Shown here piece after piece: positions 17,983 to 26,836 of a stretch of DNA of 64,000 nucleotides. The DNA is from Acidiferrobacterales bacterium. GTDB lineage: Bacteria > Pseudomonadota > Gammaproteobacteria > Arenicellales > JAJDZL01. Position 1 is the first letter of the stretch; each line of letters begins with the position of its first letter. A model generated the notes under the pieces. It was not told the origin of the DNA. It saw only the letters and a program-made list of their open reading frames with translations, and made no database searches. The stretch lies in the NCBI GenBank assembly GCA_028820695.1, contig JAPPIB010000052.1, positions 62,001 to 126,000 on the forward strand. Direction: 5' to 3'. The position numbers and the translations under genes were made by a program.

Positions 17983-19971
17983 ATGCACAGAAAAATCCTC
18001 GTAACGACCGCACTGCCCTATGCCAATGGCCCGATCCATCTGGGACACATGGTGGAACATATTCAGACCGACATCTGGGTACGCTTCCAGCGTATGAACG
18101 GTAATGTCTGCTATTTCGTCTGTGCAGACGACGCGCATGGAACTCCGATCATGCTGAAGGCCAGAGAGATGAAGATCGAGCCGGAAAAGCTGATCGCACA
18201 CTACAAGAAGGAACACGAGGCTGACTTTTCGGGATTCAACATCAGTTTCGATAACTATCATTCAACACATTCTGACGAAAACCGGGATCTATCGCAATAT
18301 ATCTATCTCAAGTTGCGCGAAGGCGGACACATCTGCCGAAAGACCATCAGTCAGGCATACGACGTAAAAGAAGGTCTGTTTCTGCCGGACCGATTTGTGA
18401 AAGGCGAATGCCCGCGATGCGGTGCTCCAGACCAGTACGGAGACAGTTGTGAGAACTGCGGGGCAACGTACACACCCTCGGATCTGACCAATCCGGTCTC
18501 CGTGCTGTCCGGCCAGCCACCCGAGGTTCGCGAGTCCGAGCATCTGTTTGTGCGTCTGAGTGACTTCACAGACATGTTGCAGAAGTGGATCGCCGAGGAA
18601 ATCTCCCAGACAGAAGCGCAAAACAAGCTCAAGGAATGGTTTGAGACCGGGCTGAATGACTGGGACATCTCCCGGGATGCACCGTACTTCGGGTTTGAGA
18701 TTCCGGATGAGAAGGACAAGTACTTCTACGTCTGGCTGGATGCTCCGATCGGCTACATCGCCAGTTTCAAGAATTTATGTGATCGCAAGGGCATCGACTT
18801 CGACGAATACTGGAAAGAGGACAAGAACACAGAACTATACAACTTCATCGGCAAGGACATCCTGTATTTCCACACCCTGTTTTGGCCTGCCATGCTGCAT
18901 GGCGCCGGGTTCCGAAAGCCAACCAATGTATTTACTCACGGATTCCTGACGGTCAACGGTACGAAGATGTCCAAGTCCAGGGGAACATTCATCACTGCGC
19001 GCACGTATCTTGATTTTCTGGACCCTGATTACATTCGATACTACTATGCGGCGAAACTGAATGACAGGGTCGAGGATATCGACCTGAATCTTGATGACTT
19101 CATCCAGAGAATCAATTCGGACCTGGTCGGAAAGGTCGTCAATATCGCAAGCCGCTGCGCTGGTTTTGTTGCAAAGAACTTCGATGGGAAGCTCAGTGCG
19201 CAACTCGATGACGAGAATCTGTATCGGCTGCTCGCTGATGCCCGTGAATCAATCACTGAAGCTTTCGAAGGACGGCAGTTCAGCAAGGCGATGAGGGAGA
19301 TCATGGCTCTGGCGGATATCGCAAATCAATACGTCAATGATCAAAAGCCGTGGGTGCTTGTCAAAGATCCGACACAGCACGAAAAACTGCACAATGTCTG
19401 TACCCAAGGAGTCAATATGTTCCGGGTGTTGATTCACTATCTCGCACCGGTAGTGCCACAACTGGCTCAGCGGGTTGGAGAGTTTCTCAATGACCCCGTC
19501 GATCAGTGGGAACGCATTGATTCACCTTTGCTCGATCACGACATCAGCGGCTACATTCACCTGATGAAGAGAATTCAGAAAAAGGAAATCGACGCCATCA
19601 TCGCCGCAAGTGCCGAACCGGATCCCGGTGATTCATCCGAAAATAACAATCAGATTTCCATCAGCGACTTTGCGAAAGTCGATCTTCGTACAGCGACAAT
19701 TCTCGAAGCTGAGGATGTTGTCGAATCCGATAAACTCATCAAGCTCAAAGTCGACATCGGCAACGAAACCAGGCAGATATTTGCCGGCGTGAAAAAGTTC
19801 TACCGCCCTGAGCAATTGATCGGTCGCAGGGTGGTGATTGCAGCCAATCTCGCACCGAGAAAAATGAGTTTTGGCATATCCGAAGGGATGGTCCTGGCGG
19901 CTGAAGATGGCGAAAAACTTTCGTTGATTAGTCCTGGGGACGACATCAATCCCGGGAAGAGAGTCAGTTGA
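17983..19971 (+). CDS. metG: Methionyl-tRNA synthetase
   Basis: Class I synthetase charging tRNA-Met, in the cytoplasm. ATP-binding motifs are the HLGH-type sequence [12 protein letters not shown] and the KMSKS loop [10 protein letters not shown]. The zinc knuckle CPRCG...CENCG lies between. The C-terminus (last 100 residues, from [15 protein letters not shown]) is the EMAP/OB-fold tRNA-binding and dimerisation domain found in E. coli MetG. Upstream TTG 17956 is in frame, but ATG 17983 gives [16 protein letters not shown], which lines up with the E. coli N-terminus, so I prefer it. The stop overlaps the next gene's TTG. Confidence 0.96.
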   Translation: MHRKILVTTALPYANGPIHLGHMVEHIQTDIWVRFQRMNGNVCYFVCADDAHGTPIMLKAREMKIEPEKLIAHYKKEHEADFSGFNISFDNYHSTHSDENRDLSQYIYLKLREGGHICRKTISQAYDVKEGLFLPDRFVKGECPRCGAPDQYGDSCENCGATYTPSDLTNPVSVLSGQPPEVRESEHLFVRLSDFTDMLQKWIAEEISQTEAQNKLKEWFETGLNDWDISRDAPYFGFEIPDEKDKYFYVWLDAPIGYIASFKNLCDRKGIDFDEYWKEDKNTELYNFIGKDILYFHTLFWPAMLHGAGFRKPTNVFTHGFLTVNGTKMSKSRGTFITARTYLDFLDPDYIRYYYAAKLNDRVEDIDLNLDDFIQRINSDLVGKVVNIASRCAGFVAKNFDGKLSAQLDDENLYRLLADARESITEAFEGRQFSKAMREIMALADIANQYVNDQKPWVLVKDPTQHEKLHNVCTQGVNMFRVLIHYLAPVVPQLAQRVGEFLNDPVDQWERIDSPLLDHDISGYIHLMKRIQKKEIDAIIAASAEPDPGDSSENNNQISISDFAKVDLRTATILEAEDVVESDKLIKLKVDIGNETRQIFAGVKKFYRPEQLIGRRVVIAANLAPRKMSFGISEGMVLAAEDGEKLSLISPGDDINPGKRVS

Positions 19972-20639
19972 ATTTGAACTCCGCATGCATCCCGTCACCA
20001 ACAACGCCTGAGGAGATTGATCGTCATCTGCCGCAGACCCAGTGTACGATGTGTGGCTACCCTCGCTGCCTCGACTATGCGTACGCAGTTGCTGAAGGGA
20101 AATCGGAAATCAATCGCTGTCCGCCCGGCGGAAACGAAACACTCCGTGCCCTTGCGGAACTGACCAATCGCCCCATTTCCTCACTTGCTGAAGACTGCGT
20201 GCCCTACGCAGGCCGAAAGGTTGCCGCAATCGACGAGGAAATCTGCATCGGCTGTACCCTATGCATTGTGCCTTGTCCGCTCGACGCAATCATCGGTACC
20301 GCAAAACACATGCATACCGTCATCGAAGACAACTGCAGCGGATGCGGGCTGTGCCTCGACCACTGCCCTGTCGATTGTATCAGGATGGTGGATTGTGACG
20401 TTGCGGGCAGTACCAATTTCTGGAAGGATTTCCGAGAGGATGAAGTTTCCCGGTGGAGAGCGCTTGCACAACGACACTGTGAACGGGTCAGCAGCGATGA
20501 TCAGACTGTCGCCGACCCAGAACAGTTCTCAGATCTCAAGTCGCACATACGCGACGCAGTCAATCGGGAACGATCGAGGAGATGGAAGCAAACCCATAAG
20601 AAAGCGGCCCGACTGCAGCCCATCCGAAAGGCACGATGA
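19968..20639 (+). CDS. Soluble RnfB-type ferredoxin protein
   Basis: An RnfB/RsxB-like iron-sulfur protein of 223 residues. The Fe-S (4Fe-4S) domain is marked by [13 protein letters not shown] and RCPPGG (about 25-50), followed by two ferredoxin clusters, [12 protein letters not shown] (about 91-102) and [12 protein letters not shown] (about 121-132). Unlike true Rnf complex subunit B it has no N-terminal membrane helix, and none of the other Rnf subunits lies nearby. It overlaps the metG stop (TTGA), with a good GGGAAGAGAG site before the TTG start, and overlaps nth by ATGA. The neighbouring endonuclease III also needs a [4Fe-4S] cluster. The rnfB-nth pairing is common in proteobacteria. The C-terminal basic tail is unassigned. 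Confidence 0.85.
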   Translation: MNLNSACIPSPTTPEEIDRHLPQTQCTMCGYPRCLDYAYAVAEGKSEINRCPPGGNETLRALAELTNRPISSLAEDCVPYAGRKVAAIDEEICIGCTLCIVPCPLDAIIGTAKHMHTVIEDNCSGCGLCLDHCPVDCIRMVDCDVAGSTNFWKDFREDEVSRWRALAQRHCERVSSDDQTVADPEQFSDLKSHIRDAVNRERSRRWKQTHKKAARLQPIRKAR

Positions 20640-21283
20640 ACTCGACCAAACGAAGGCAGATCTTCACCCGATTCCGCGAGGCCAATCCAAATCCGACGAC
20701 GGAACTCAACTTCTCCGGCAACTTCCAGCTGCTGATTGCAGTAGTCCTTTCCGCACAGGCAACCGATAAATCCGTCAATGCGGCCACCGAACATTTATTC
20801 AAGGAAGCACCAGATGCGCAATCCCTGTTCAATCTGGGAATTGAGAGGGTTACAGAACTGATCAGAACAATCGGTCTTTTCAACAGCAAGGCGAAAAATC
20901 TGATTCGGATTTCCGAAATTCTGCTCGAATGTCACGATGGTAAGGTTCCTGACTCGAGGGACGATCTCGAAGCGCTTCCCGGCGTCGGGCGAAAAACAGC
21001 GAATGTAATTCTCAACACAGCATTCGGACAGCCGACAATCGCAGTGGACACCCACATATTCCGTATTTCCAACAGGATTGGCATCGCTCCAGGAAAAAAC
21101 GTCGACCGTGTTGAGCACAAACTCATGGAAGTTGTCCCACAGGAGTTTCTAGTCAATGCGCATCATTGGCTGATTCTTCATGGCCGGTATGTCTGCACAG
21201 CAAGAAAGCCTTCTTGTGGCTCATGCCGGATATTCGACCTTTGTGAGTACACTGATCGATTTTCCTTCACAGATGTCCAGTAG
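20636..21283 (+). CDS. nth: Endonuclease III
   Basis: Base-excision repair DNA glycosylase/AP lyase for oxidised pyrimidines, 215 residues. The helix-hairpin-helix LPGVGRKTANVIL carries the catalytic lysine, and VDTHIFRISNRIG the catalytic aspartate. The [4Fe-4S] cluster is held by C-x6-C-x2-C-x5-C near the C-terminus (CTARKPSCGSCRIFDLC). Its start overlaps the preceding rnfB-type stop by ATGA, so the genes are translationally coupled. Confidence 0.97.
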   Translation: MNSTKRRQIFTRFREANPNPTTELNFSGNFQLLIAVVLSAQATDKSVNAATEHLFKEAPDAQSLFNLGIERVTELIRTIGLFNSKAKNLIRISEILLECHDGKVPDSRDDLEALPGVGRKTANVILNTAFGQPTIAVDTHIFRISNRIGIAPGKNVDRVEHKLMEVVPQEFLVNAHHWLILHGRYVCTARKPSCGSCRIFDLCEYTDRFSFTDVQ

Positions 21284-21306
21284 TTTAACATTGAGGTTCA
21301 GATGTC

Positions 21307-21756
21307 ATGGTTGACCCCGAACAGAGAACGTTCCTATTCGATCTATGGGAAAAAATTGAGAATAACCACTCACTGAGTTCCATGGAAAAACAAGTCAAGA
21401 AAGTCATCTACATGCATCCGGAAACACACAGCGTATTTTCGAATCGGCAGATTTTTACGACCCATGAATTCGATGCTGATGAACCTGACCCGTTTGCTCA
21501 CATCGGCCTGCACTCGATTGTTGTTGAAATGATCAGCGACGATTCACCGAGTGGAATCCGCTCAGTTTACGATCGATGGGTTGCCCTGACAGGCGACAAG
21601 CATGAAGTTCAGCATGAGATGATGTCCGCTCTTTTTTCCGTACTGATAGAGTCAACCGACGAGATTTCCGATAGTGATGGGGATGCCAGGCTGATGGCCC
21701 TGCTTACCGAAAGACTGAACAATATCATTGATCCATCGCTTGGACACACTGAATAA
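21307..21756 (+). CDS. DUF1841 family protein
   Basis: A 149-residue conserved protein of unknown function. The family signature is the DPFAHIGLHSIVVEM stretch (about 61-75), like the NPFLHMGLHLA of other DUF1841 members. It is acidic, helical and without signal peptide or membrane segments. It follows nth by 23 bases in the same direction, a neighbourhood seen in other gammaproteobacteria, and closes the metG-rnfB-nth operon. Confidence 0.85.
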   Translation: MVDPEQRTFLFDLWEKIENNHSLSSMEKQVKKVIYMHPETHSVFSNRQIFTTHEFDADEPDPFAHIGLHSIVVEMISDDSPSGIRSVYDRWVALTGDKHEVQHEMMSALFSVLIESTDEISDSDGDARLMALLTERLNNIIDPSLGHTE

Positions 21757-21957
21757 ACAGACCGTAATGCCTTCAAATAGGGTCATGCAAGTTGGGCTTC
21801 GACAATTTCGGAACGCAGATTTTGAGTGCTTCAAGCGGGCTTCGTCGAAATCGGTTTATAGCCGCTGCGGTTTGGCCAGGGATTGTGCACTCGCCGCTGG
21901 GTGTGCAATAGCATCGGAGACCTGTGTCTTGCCGATGCGTATCAGGCACTGCCGAAA

Positions 21958-22161
21958 CTAACCGGGCAACTTGGGGTTGCGTTGCCGCAGTTGTGCGCTA
22001 GCGGCCGCAGACAGCTGAGATTGCCCGCTATACACAGACGCCTCATTGTCTTCGAGAAACACCTCGGCCCGCTTCTGTGTCACAGCAATCCTCTCATTCA
22101 ACCCCTTAAGCTGGCCACTCAGAAGCTCGAGCATCGCATACGCCGAAGATGGAATCGTCAC
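21958..22161 (-). pseudogene. Possible transposase remnant (IS110-like, weak)
   Basis: A 67-codon minus-strand reading frame, GTG start, with LELLSGQLKGLNERIAVTQK followed by EDNEAS. The pattern resembles the middle of IS110-family transposases, where a helical stretch ends in an NEAS-like motif before the PGIGP region. That PGIGP part is not seen; the reading frame continues into unrelated glutamine- and alanine-rich sequence. The resemblance is short, so this may be chance. It lies in the decayed-looking stretch between DUF1841 and the sterol methyltransferase gene. Confidence 0.25.
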
Positions 22162-22715
22162 CTTGGCACCCTATCGTCAACCGCATGAACCGGAATTCAG
22201 TTCTTGGCAATATCCACACCCCGACCTTGATGATTTTGTGTATATTCCTTATCTGGACACTCCGTATGAATTTTGTGATGAACTGGATTAATCGAGCTTC
22301 GGTTACATTATGATGTCGTTGAACCTCTACGAGGTATCCATTTCATTAATCATAGCTATATCGATCGGTCGGTTTCGCCGGTAACGGTTATGCCAATTCG
22401 CTTGCTTATCGACAAGAAGTCTGTACACCAAAAACGAGTGTCGGCTTGGTTCCTGAAGAATGTTCTCGCGCTGGAAACTTGTAGCACAAACGACGCCATT
22501 GCTGGGACCAATTCGCTTCAACGCAATACGGAAAGCACACCACGCGGTACTGTCATCGCGTTTGTTGTGGATGTACTGTTTCGTTCACCGTTCCTAACAG
22601 CACTCGACGAGATCAAAGAGACGACTGCAAACACCAGAGCAAGAGACAGCTGGCGCAAGAGCATGACCAGCAGTTCGACGGACTATATTCATATGTATAT
22701 TCGCACAAATCTCGC
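22162..22715. other. Gene-poor stretch before the sterol methyltransferase
   Basis: Nothing recognisable is encoded here. One plus-strand frame of 109 codons (22390-22719) ends with an ATGA overlap on the methyltransferase start, but its translation matches no family I know and it has a low-complexity look (SSSTDY, TANTRARD). It may be a leader, a decayed gene or noise. With 21757-21957 this gives almost 1 kb without a confident gene, unusual in an otherwise tightly packed window. Confidence 0.5.
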
Positions 22716-23756
22716 ATGAAACTGCACAAACTATCTGATGGACTGAAGACCACGTATCGGGAAACGAACCTGGCTCGCCGGGTGCAATTATTCGATAGGT
22801 GGAGTGCCAAGGCATTGTCGGAGGATATCGATACCACCAGCTACGATCACTGCAAGACAGTTGAAGAATATTACGATCTTTGCACCGAGTTTATGGTCTA
22901 CGGTTGGGGCGAGTCCCTGCACTTCGCCCCATTGTCGCCTCAAGAAAGCTTGGCAGATTCCAAGATTCGGCATCAGCGGCTGATGATTGCAAAGCTGGAA
23001 CTAGAAGAAGGCATGTCGGTCATTGATGTCGGTTGCGGAATCGGTGGCCCGATGCGTCGTGTAGTCCGTGAAGCTGGTGTCAGGGTTACTGGAATCAATC
23101 AAAGTGAAGTTCAGTTGGAAAAGGCGACATCGCTTAGTTCCAAGGCACAGATTGACCATATGGTTGACTACGTTGCGTGCAGCTTCATGGATATGAGCGG
23201 TATAGAGGGCGGTTCCTTCGACCGGGGCTATGCGATTGAATCGACATGCCATGCACCGGACAAGGTGAAAGCGTTCAGCGAAATTTACCGCGTATTGAAG
23301 CGTGGTGCCCTTTTCTGGGGTCAGGAAATGTGCATGACGGACAAATTCGACCCCGATGACAATCGGCACCGGGAAATCAAGCGGGAACTCATGCACGGTA
23401 TCGCACTCAAGGAGATCGCGACAACTACTGAGGTTAACCAGGCACTCGAAATGGCCGGTTTCGAGATCGTTGAGGGAAATGACCGTGCTGTTAGCACAGA
23501 GGACGGTCCGTTCACGCCGTGGTACAAACCCATGGAGACTCGGCACGGTGCGATTGGCAACACCTTGTCCCGCACTAAGCTGGGCCGCAAGGTGTTCCTG
23601 GGAGCATCCAGACTGGCCGAGGCGGTGGGTGCTTTCCCGAAAGGCTCGGTGCAGGTCATCCGACTATTGGACCGGACCGCCGATGCCTATGTTGCAGGTG
23701 GTCAGACTGGGATTTTCACCCCGTTATATTGTTTCCTGGCGAGAAAACCTCTTTAA
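22716..23756 (+). CDS. Sterol C24-methyltransferase-like protein (Erg6/SMT family)
   Basis: SAM-dependent methyltransferase of 346 residues with the full architecture of eukaryotic sterol 24-C-methyltransferases, which methylate the sterol side chain. All four SMT signature regions are present: aromatic YGWGESLHF (62-70), SAM-binding IDVGCGIGGP (103-112), acidic YAIESTCHAP (172-181) and FTPWYKP (266-272). The last 65 residues match the Sterol_MT_C domain, ending VAGGQTGIFTPLYCFLARKP. Other bacterial small-molecule methyltransferases share region II but normally lack the others. No squalene epoxidase or oxidosqualene cyclase lies in the window, so the substrate could be a host or environmental sterol, a sterol made elsewhere in the genome, or another lipid. 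The gene is flanked by decayed DNA and a transposase remnant, suggesting transfer. The start is ATG 22716, with no strong ribosome-binding site. Confidence 0.88.
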   Translation: MKLHKLSDGLKTTYRETNLARRVQLFDRWSAKALSEDIDTTSYDHCKTVEEYYDLCTEFMVYGWGESLHFAPLSPQESLADSKIRHQRLMIAKLELEEGMSVIDVGCGIGGPMRRVVREAGVRVTGINQSEVQLEKATSLSSKAQIDHMVDYVACSFMDMSGIEGGSFDRGYAIESTCHAPDKVKAFSEIYRVLKRGALFWGQEMCMTDKFDPDDNRHREIKRELMHGIALKEIATTTEVNQALEMAGFEIVEGNDRAVSTEDGPFTPWYKPMETRHGAIGNTLSRTKLGRKVFLGASRLAEAVGAFPKGSVQVIRLLDRTADAYVAGGQTGIFTPLYCFLARKPL

Positions 23757-23948
23757 ACTTAAGGATGCTGTTGCTACGAAAGCTCATCAAACGCTGGGTG
23801 TAGTCCTCATAGACACGCCTGTCGAGTTCTCGCTGGCATCGGCCAAACCGCCTGATCAGATTTACCTGTGCTGCGAGTACTCAGCATTGTGTGGGGTTTC
23901 AAAAACATTTTCTGTAGGAACAACTTTCCACGCCAGTCACATTGATGA

Positions 23949-24212
23949 TGCTTCAGCATCAAAAGTCTCGCCGAGCAGCAGCATATCAATAAGCGAATCG
24001 GAATCCGACCGTCACCGGATTTGACCATTCGCCAGTACGTGGTGAATGTCGGCCAACTGGCTGGATTCGCACCCTCGAAACGACAGCCGGTACCGGGCAC
24101 CAGAAATATCTGGCAGGGAACAGAAAAACTGATGGAAGGCGTAAGAATGCTTGAGACACTGGAACAAAGCGGAATGATCAATCAGATAGCTTGGTCAGGT
24201 GTGGAAAAGTGA
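23949..24212 (+). pseudogene. IS4-type transposase, C-terminal remnant
   Basis: The frame reads LTIRQYVVNVGQLAGFAPSK, then PGTRNIWQGTEKLMEGVRML. This corresponds to the C-terminal end of IS4/Tn5-like transposases, where a WIAQLGGFL-like run is followed by GEPG and LWRG(W/L)QRL. In-frame stops at 23943-23948 cut it off upstream, and the DDE catalytic core is absent, so it is a fragment. The 190 bases between the methyltransferase stop and these stops hold nothing recognisable. Confidence 0.6.
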
Positions 24213-24429
24213 TAGATCACTGATGGCAGTCCGACCGATAACTGAGGTTCGAACTATCCATTATCCAAATTGACTGATCAGCCGCTTTCCCTTTCACATT
24301 CCACACATCGGACACAACTCGAGCAGTCCCGGTTGTTTGCTCGATCAACCGACGAATTTCATCGGCTTTGTGCAAGATGGAGTATATTGTGGATTCAATT
24401 TAACCTTTCACCTACTTAGGAGATAATTA

Positions 24430-24690
24430 ATGAAAACACAAAAGGCACTTCTAGCGGCAGCGATTTCTGGCGCCTTGGCACTTGGAACACTTTCCCTATC
24501 AACCGCTGTCAATGCAGATGGCGATAAGGAAAAATGTTACGGTGTAGCGAAAGCCGGTAAAAACGACTGTGCGACGAACAACTCGTCCTGTGCAGGGACA
24601 TCTACCATGGATGACCAAAAAGATGCTTTTGTCGCAGTCCCGAAAGGATTGTGTGAACGACTGACCGGCGGCTCCACGGAACCTAGCTGA
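24430..24690 (+). CDS. bufA: Bufferin-type RiPP precursor (DUF2282)
   Basis: Small exported precursor of 86 residues. A signal peptide (about 1-29, ending VNA) precedes a mature part with four cysteines at 36, 47, 54 and 75, in the DUF2282 arrangement KEKCYGVAKAGKNDCAT ... SSCAG ... PKGLCERL. In the bufferin (gig/buf) systems, a DUF692 enzyme oxidises the central cysteines to thiooxazole-type groups, and the peptide buffers copper in the periplasm. All the partner genes follow directly. The ATG has a good AGGAGA site 6 bases upstream. A TATATT at about 24382 could be a -10 element, but no clear -35 was found. Confidence 0.88.
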   Translation: MKTQKALLAAAISGALALGTLSLSTAVNADGDKEKCYGVAKAGKNDCATNNSSCAGTSTMDDQKDAFVAVPKGLCERLTGGSTEPS

Positions 24691-24721
24691 TCTTTCCTAT
24701 CTCTTGTAGATATGTAGAAGT

Positions 24722-25573
24722 ATGTCACGCAACCCGATACCACAGAATTCAGTCGGAGTCGGGTTGCGTGCACAGCACTATCGGGATGCCATCTCAAATC
24801 CAAAGGCGGTTGACTGGTTTGAGGTTCACAGCGAAAATTACTTTAGACAAGGTGGTGCGCCACATTTTTATCTCAACAAAGTCCGGCAAGATCACCCCAT
24901 CAGTTTTCACGGTGTAGGTCTATCGCTCGGATCAACCGATCCTCTGAATCTCTCTCACCTGACACGGCTCAAGGAGTTGGTAGATATCTATCAGCCAACG
25001 TTGGTTTCTGAGCATCTGTCCTGGAGTTCCGTCGACGGTGTCTATCTGCATGATTTGCTTCCGTTGCCAATGACCGAGGAGTCCCAAAGTCATCTCGCCG
25101 GCCGTATTGGGCAGGTGCAGGACTTCCTGGGACGGCAGATACTGATCGAAAACGCATCTACATATCTGGAATTCTCCCAGTCGCAGATCCCGGAATGGGA
25201 GTTTATCTGTGAAATTTCAAACCGAAGTGGCTGTCGGATTCTATGCGATGTGAATAATGTCTATGTGAACTCGCGCAATCACCGCTTCAGCGCAACTGAG
25301 TTCATCGAGGCCGTGGACCCCGATCTGGTCGGAGAGATTCATCTGTCAGGTCATACGGTCAAACAGCTCGCTGAAGGTGAGATTCGTATCGACACCCATG
25401 ACCAAAGAGTTTGTGATGAGGTGTGGGAGCTATACAGGCTTGCAGTTCGACGATTCAGGCACGCACCGACGCTGATCGAGTGGGACAAGAATTTGCCTGA
25501 CTATTCGGTACTGCTGGATGAGGCCAATACCGCACGGAGCCTCCTGAGCGAATCAACCCATGCACTTGCGTGA
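24722..25573 (+). CDS. bufB: MNIO-family RiPP-modifying enzyme (DUF692)
   Basis: Multinuclear non-haem iron-dependent oxidative enzyme of 283 residues with a TIM-barrel fold. Family motifs in order are GVGLRAQHYRDAI (N-terminal), WFEVHSENYF, SFHGVGLSLGSTDPL, SEHLSWSS, LIENASTYLEF, LCDVNNVYVNSRNH and EIHLSGHT; the His, Glu and Asp in these bind two or three irons. DUF692 proteins such as MbnB and BufB oxidise cysteines of a precursor peptide. The gene lies 31 bases after the DUF2282 precursor and overlaps the DUF2063 gene by 14 bases, the classic bufABC order. The product is cytoplasmic. Confidence 0.93.
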   Translation: MSRNPIPQNSVGVGLRAQHYRDAISNPKAVDWFEVHSENYFRQGGAPHFYLNKVRQDHPISFHGVGLSLGSTDPLNLSHLTRLKELVDIYQPTLVSEHLSWSSVDGVYLHDLLPLPMTEESQSHLAGRIGQVQDFLGRQILIENASTYLEFSQSQIPEWEFICEISNRSGCRILCDVNNVYVNSRNHRFSATEFIEAVDPDLVGEIHLSGHTVKQLAEGEIRIDTHDQRVCDEVWELYRLAVRRFRHAPTLIEWDKNLPDYSVLLDEANTARSLLSESTHALA

Positions 25574-26333
25574 ATTACAGACCCGGTTTTGCCAGCAAGT
25601 CCTGTTCGGTGAGCAAACAGGTGTTGATTCACTGGTCCATCCGGGTGAATTCACCTCAGAACGCCGATTACAGATATATGGAAACAATATAAGGTCAACC
25701 CTCACGGAAAGCCTGCAAAGCATCTATTCCGCCACCGAAGCTATCGTAGGGCGCGACTATTTCAAAATGCTCGCACGTCAATATTTGGTTGATTTCCCTC
25801 CGGAACAAGGCAGTATCCATCAATTTGGCGATCAGTTTGCGCAATTCGTCAAGACCTTCGAGGGATTGGAGAAAATCGCATATCTGACGGATATCGCGTC
25901 GATCGACTGGGCTTACCATACTGCCTTTCACGCACCCTCAGCCCCTTCAGTAAGTGTGAGTTGCCTGGCACGGTTCACTCCGGACGACTACGAGAACTTA
26001 CTGCTCCACCGACATCCATCAGTCACAGTCGTTTCGTCATCGTTCCCGATTTTTGACATCTGGAACTATGCTCAGAATGAATCGGAAGATATTTCTGTCC
26101 CAGACATAAACGCCGCTGCGCAAAATGTGCTGATCGTTCGTAACGATTTGACAGTCGAGGTGATCAATCTGGATAAGGAACTGTCGGTTCTGCTGGACAT
26201 GTGCAGCGAAAACCGCACATTGGGTTTCATGTTAGGCTGTGTAATTGACAGCAATTCTACCTATAATCTGGAAGTTGGACTTCATACTCTATTCTCAACC
26301 GGCGCGGTCCATGATGTTTCGATTGCAAACTGA
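25560..26333 (+). CDS. bufC: MNIO partner protein (DUF2063)
   Basis: DUF2063 protein of 257 residues. The N-terminal helical domain shows the family pattern LRELQTRFCQQVL ... RLQIYGNNIRSTLTESLQSIYSATEAIVGRDYFKMLARQY (split here by description: Y-x-N-N/R-x-x-x-x-L, then FxxLAxxY). In bufferin and related systems this partner recruits the precursor to the DUF692 enzyme. The C-terminal half is less conserved. Translational coupling to bufB through a 14-base overlap supports a shared complex. Confidence 0.88.
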   Translation: MHLRELQTRFCQQVLFGEQTGVDSLVHPGEFTSERRLQIYGNNIRSTLTESLQSIYSATEAIVGRDYFKMLARQYLVDFPPEQGSIHQFGDQFAQFVKTFEGLEKIAYLTDIASIDWAYHTAFHAPSAPSVSVSCLARFTPDDYENLLLHRHPSVTVVSSSFPIFDIWNYAQNESEDISVPDINAAAQNVLIVRNDLTVEVINLDKELSVLLDMCSENRTLGFMLGCVIDSNSTYNLEVGLHTLFSTGAVHDVSIAN

Positions 26334-26368
26334 CACCTGCTCCGGGATAACGAAGACACCTGAAAATT

Positions 26369-26836
26369 ATGTTTAAGAACACTTCGCTTGGCATTTTTTG
26401 CCAACGTATCCTTTGCCTGCTTGACTGTGCCGCGCCCATCGGTGACCTGATTCTGCGAATTTGGGTAGCCAATGTGTTCTGGAAGTCAGGGTTGACCAAG
26501 ATTTCGAATATTGACTCAACCATGTATCTTTTTGAATACGAATACGCCGTGCCAATCATTCCATTTGAACTCGCGGCCTATCTTGCCATTGCCGCCGAAC
26601 TCGTACTGCCGCTAATGCTTGTTTTCGGCTTCGCCGCAAGAGCCGCAGCCGGCGCGCTGTTTGTCTTCAACATTATCGCCGTCGTTTCGTATTCGGCGTT
26701 GAACGCCGTTGGAATTGCCCAACATCAGGTCTGGGGGATAATGTTGCTTGTGCTGCTGTTACGGGGACCGGGACAGATTTCTATTGACTACTTCATTCGA
26801 AAACGTATCCTCGGACATGACTCTCGGAGTCCTTGA
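26369..26836 (+). CDS. bufD: DoxX-family membrane protein
   Basis: DoxX-like inner-membrane protein of 155 residues with four hydrophobic segments. Family text includes GDLILRIWVANVFWKSGLTK at the first helix and AELVLPLMLVFGFAARAAA in the middle. DoxX proteins accompany DUF2282/DUF692/DUF2063 genes in the gig and buf operons; their role is unknown, perhaps in redox or copper handling at the membrane. The stop codon overlaps the start of the radical SAM gene (TGATG), placing both on one message. Confidence 0.85.
   Translation: MFKNTSLGIFCQRILCLLDCAAPIGDLILRIWVANVFWKSGLTKISNIDSTMYLFEYEYAVPIIPFELAAYLAIAAELVLPLMLVFGFAARAAAGALFVFNIIAVVSYSALNAVGIAQHQVWGIMLLVLLLRGPGQISIDYFIRKRILGHDSRSP

Noticed and set aside
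22390-22719. A 109-codon frame ending in an ATGA overlap with the sterol methyltransferase
   Set aside because: The translation matches no family and looks compositionally random; the overlap may be coincidence. It is kept only as a note in the gene-poor stretch.
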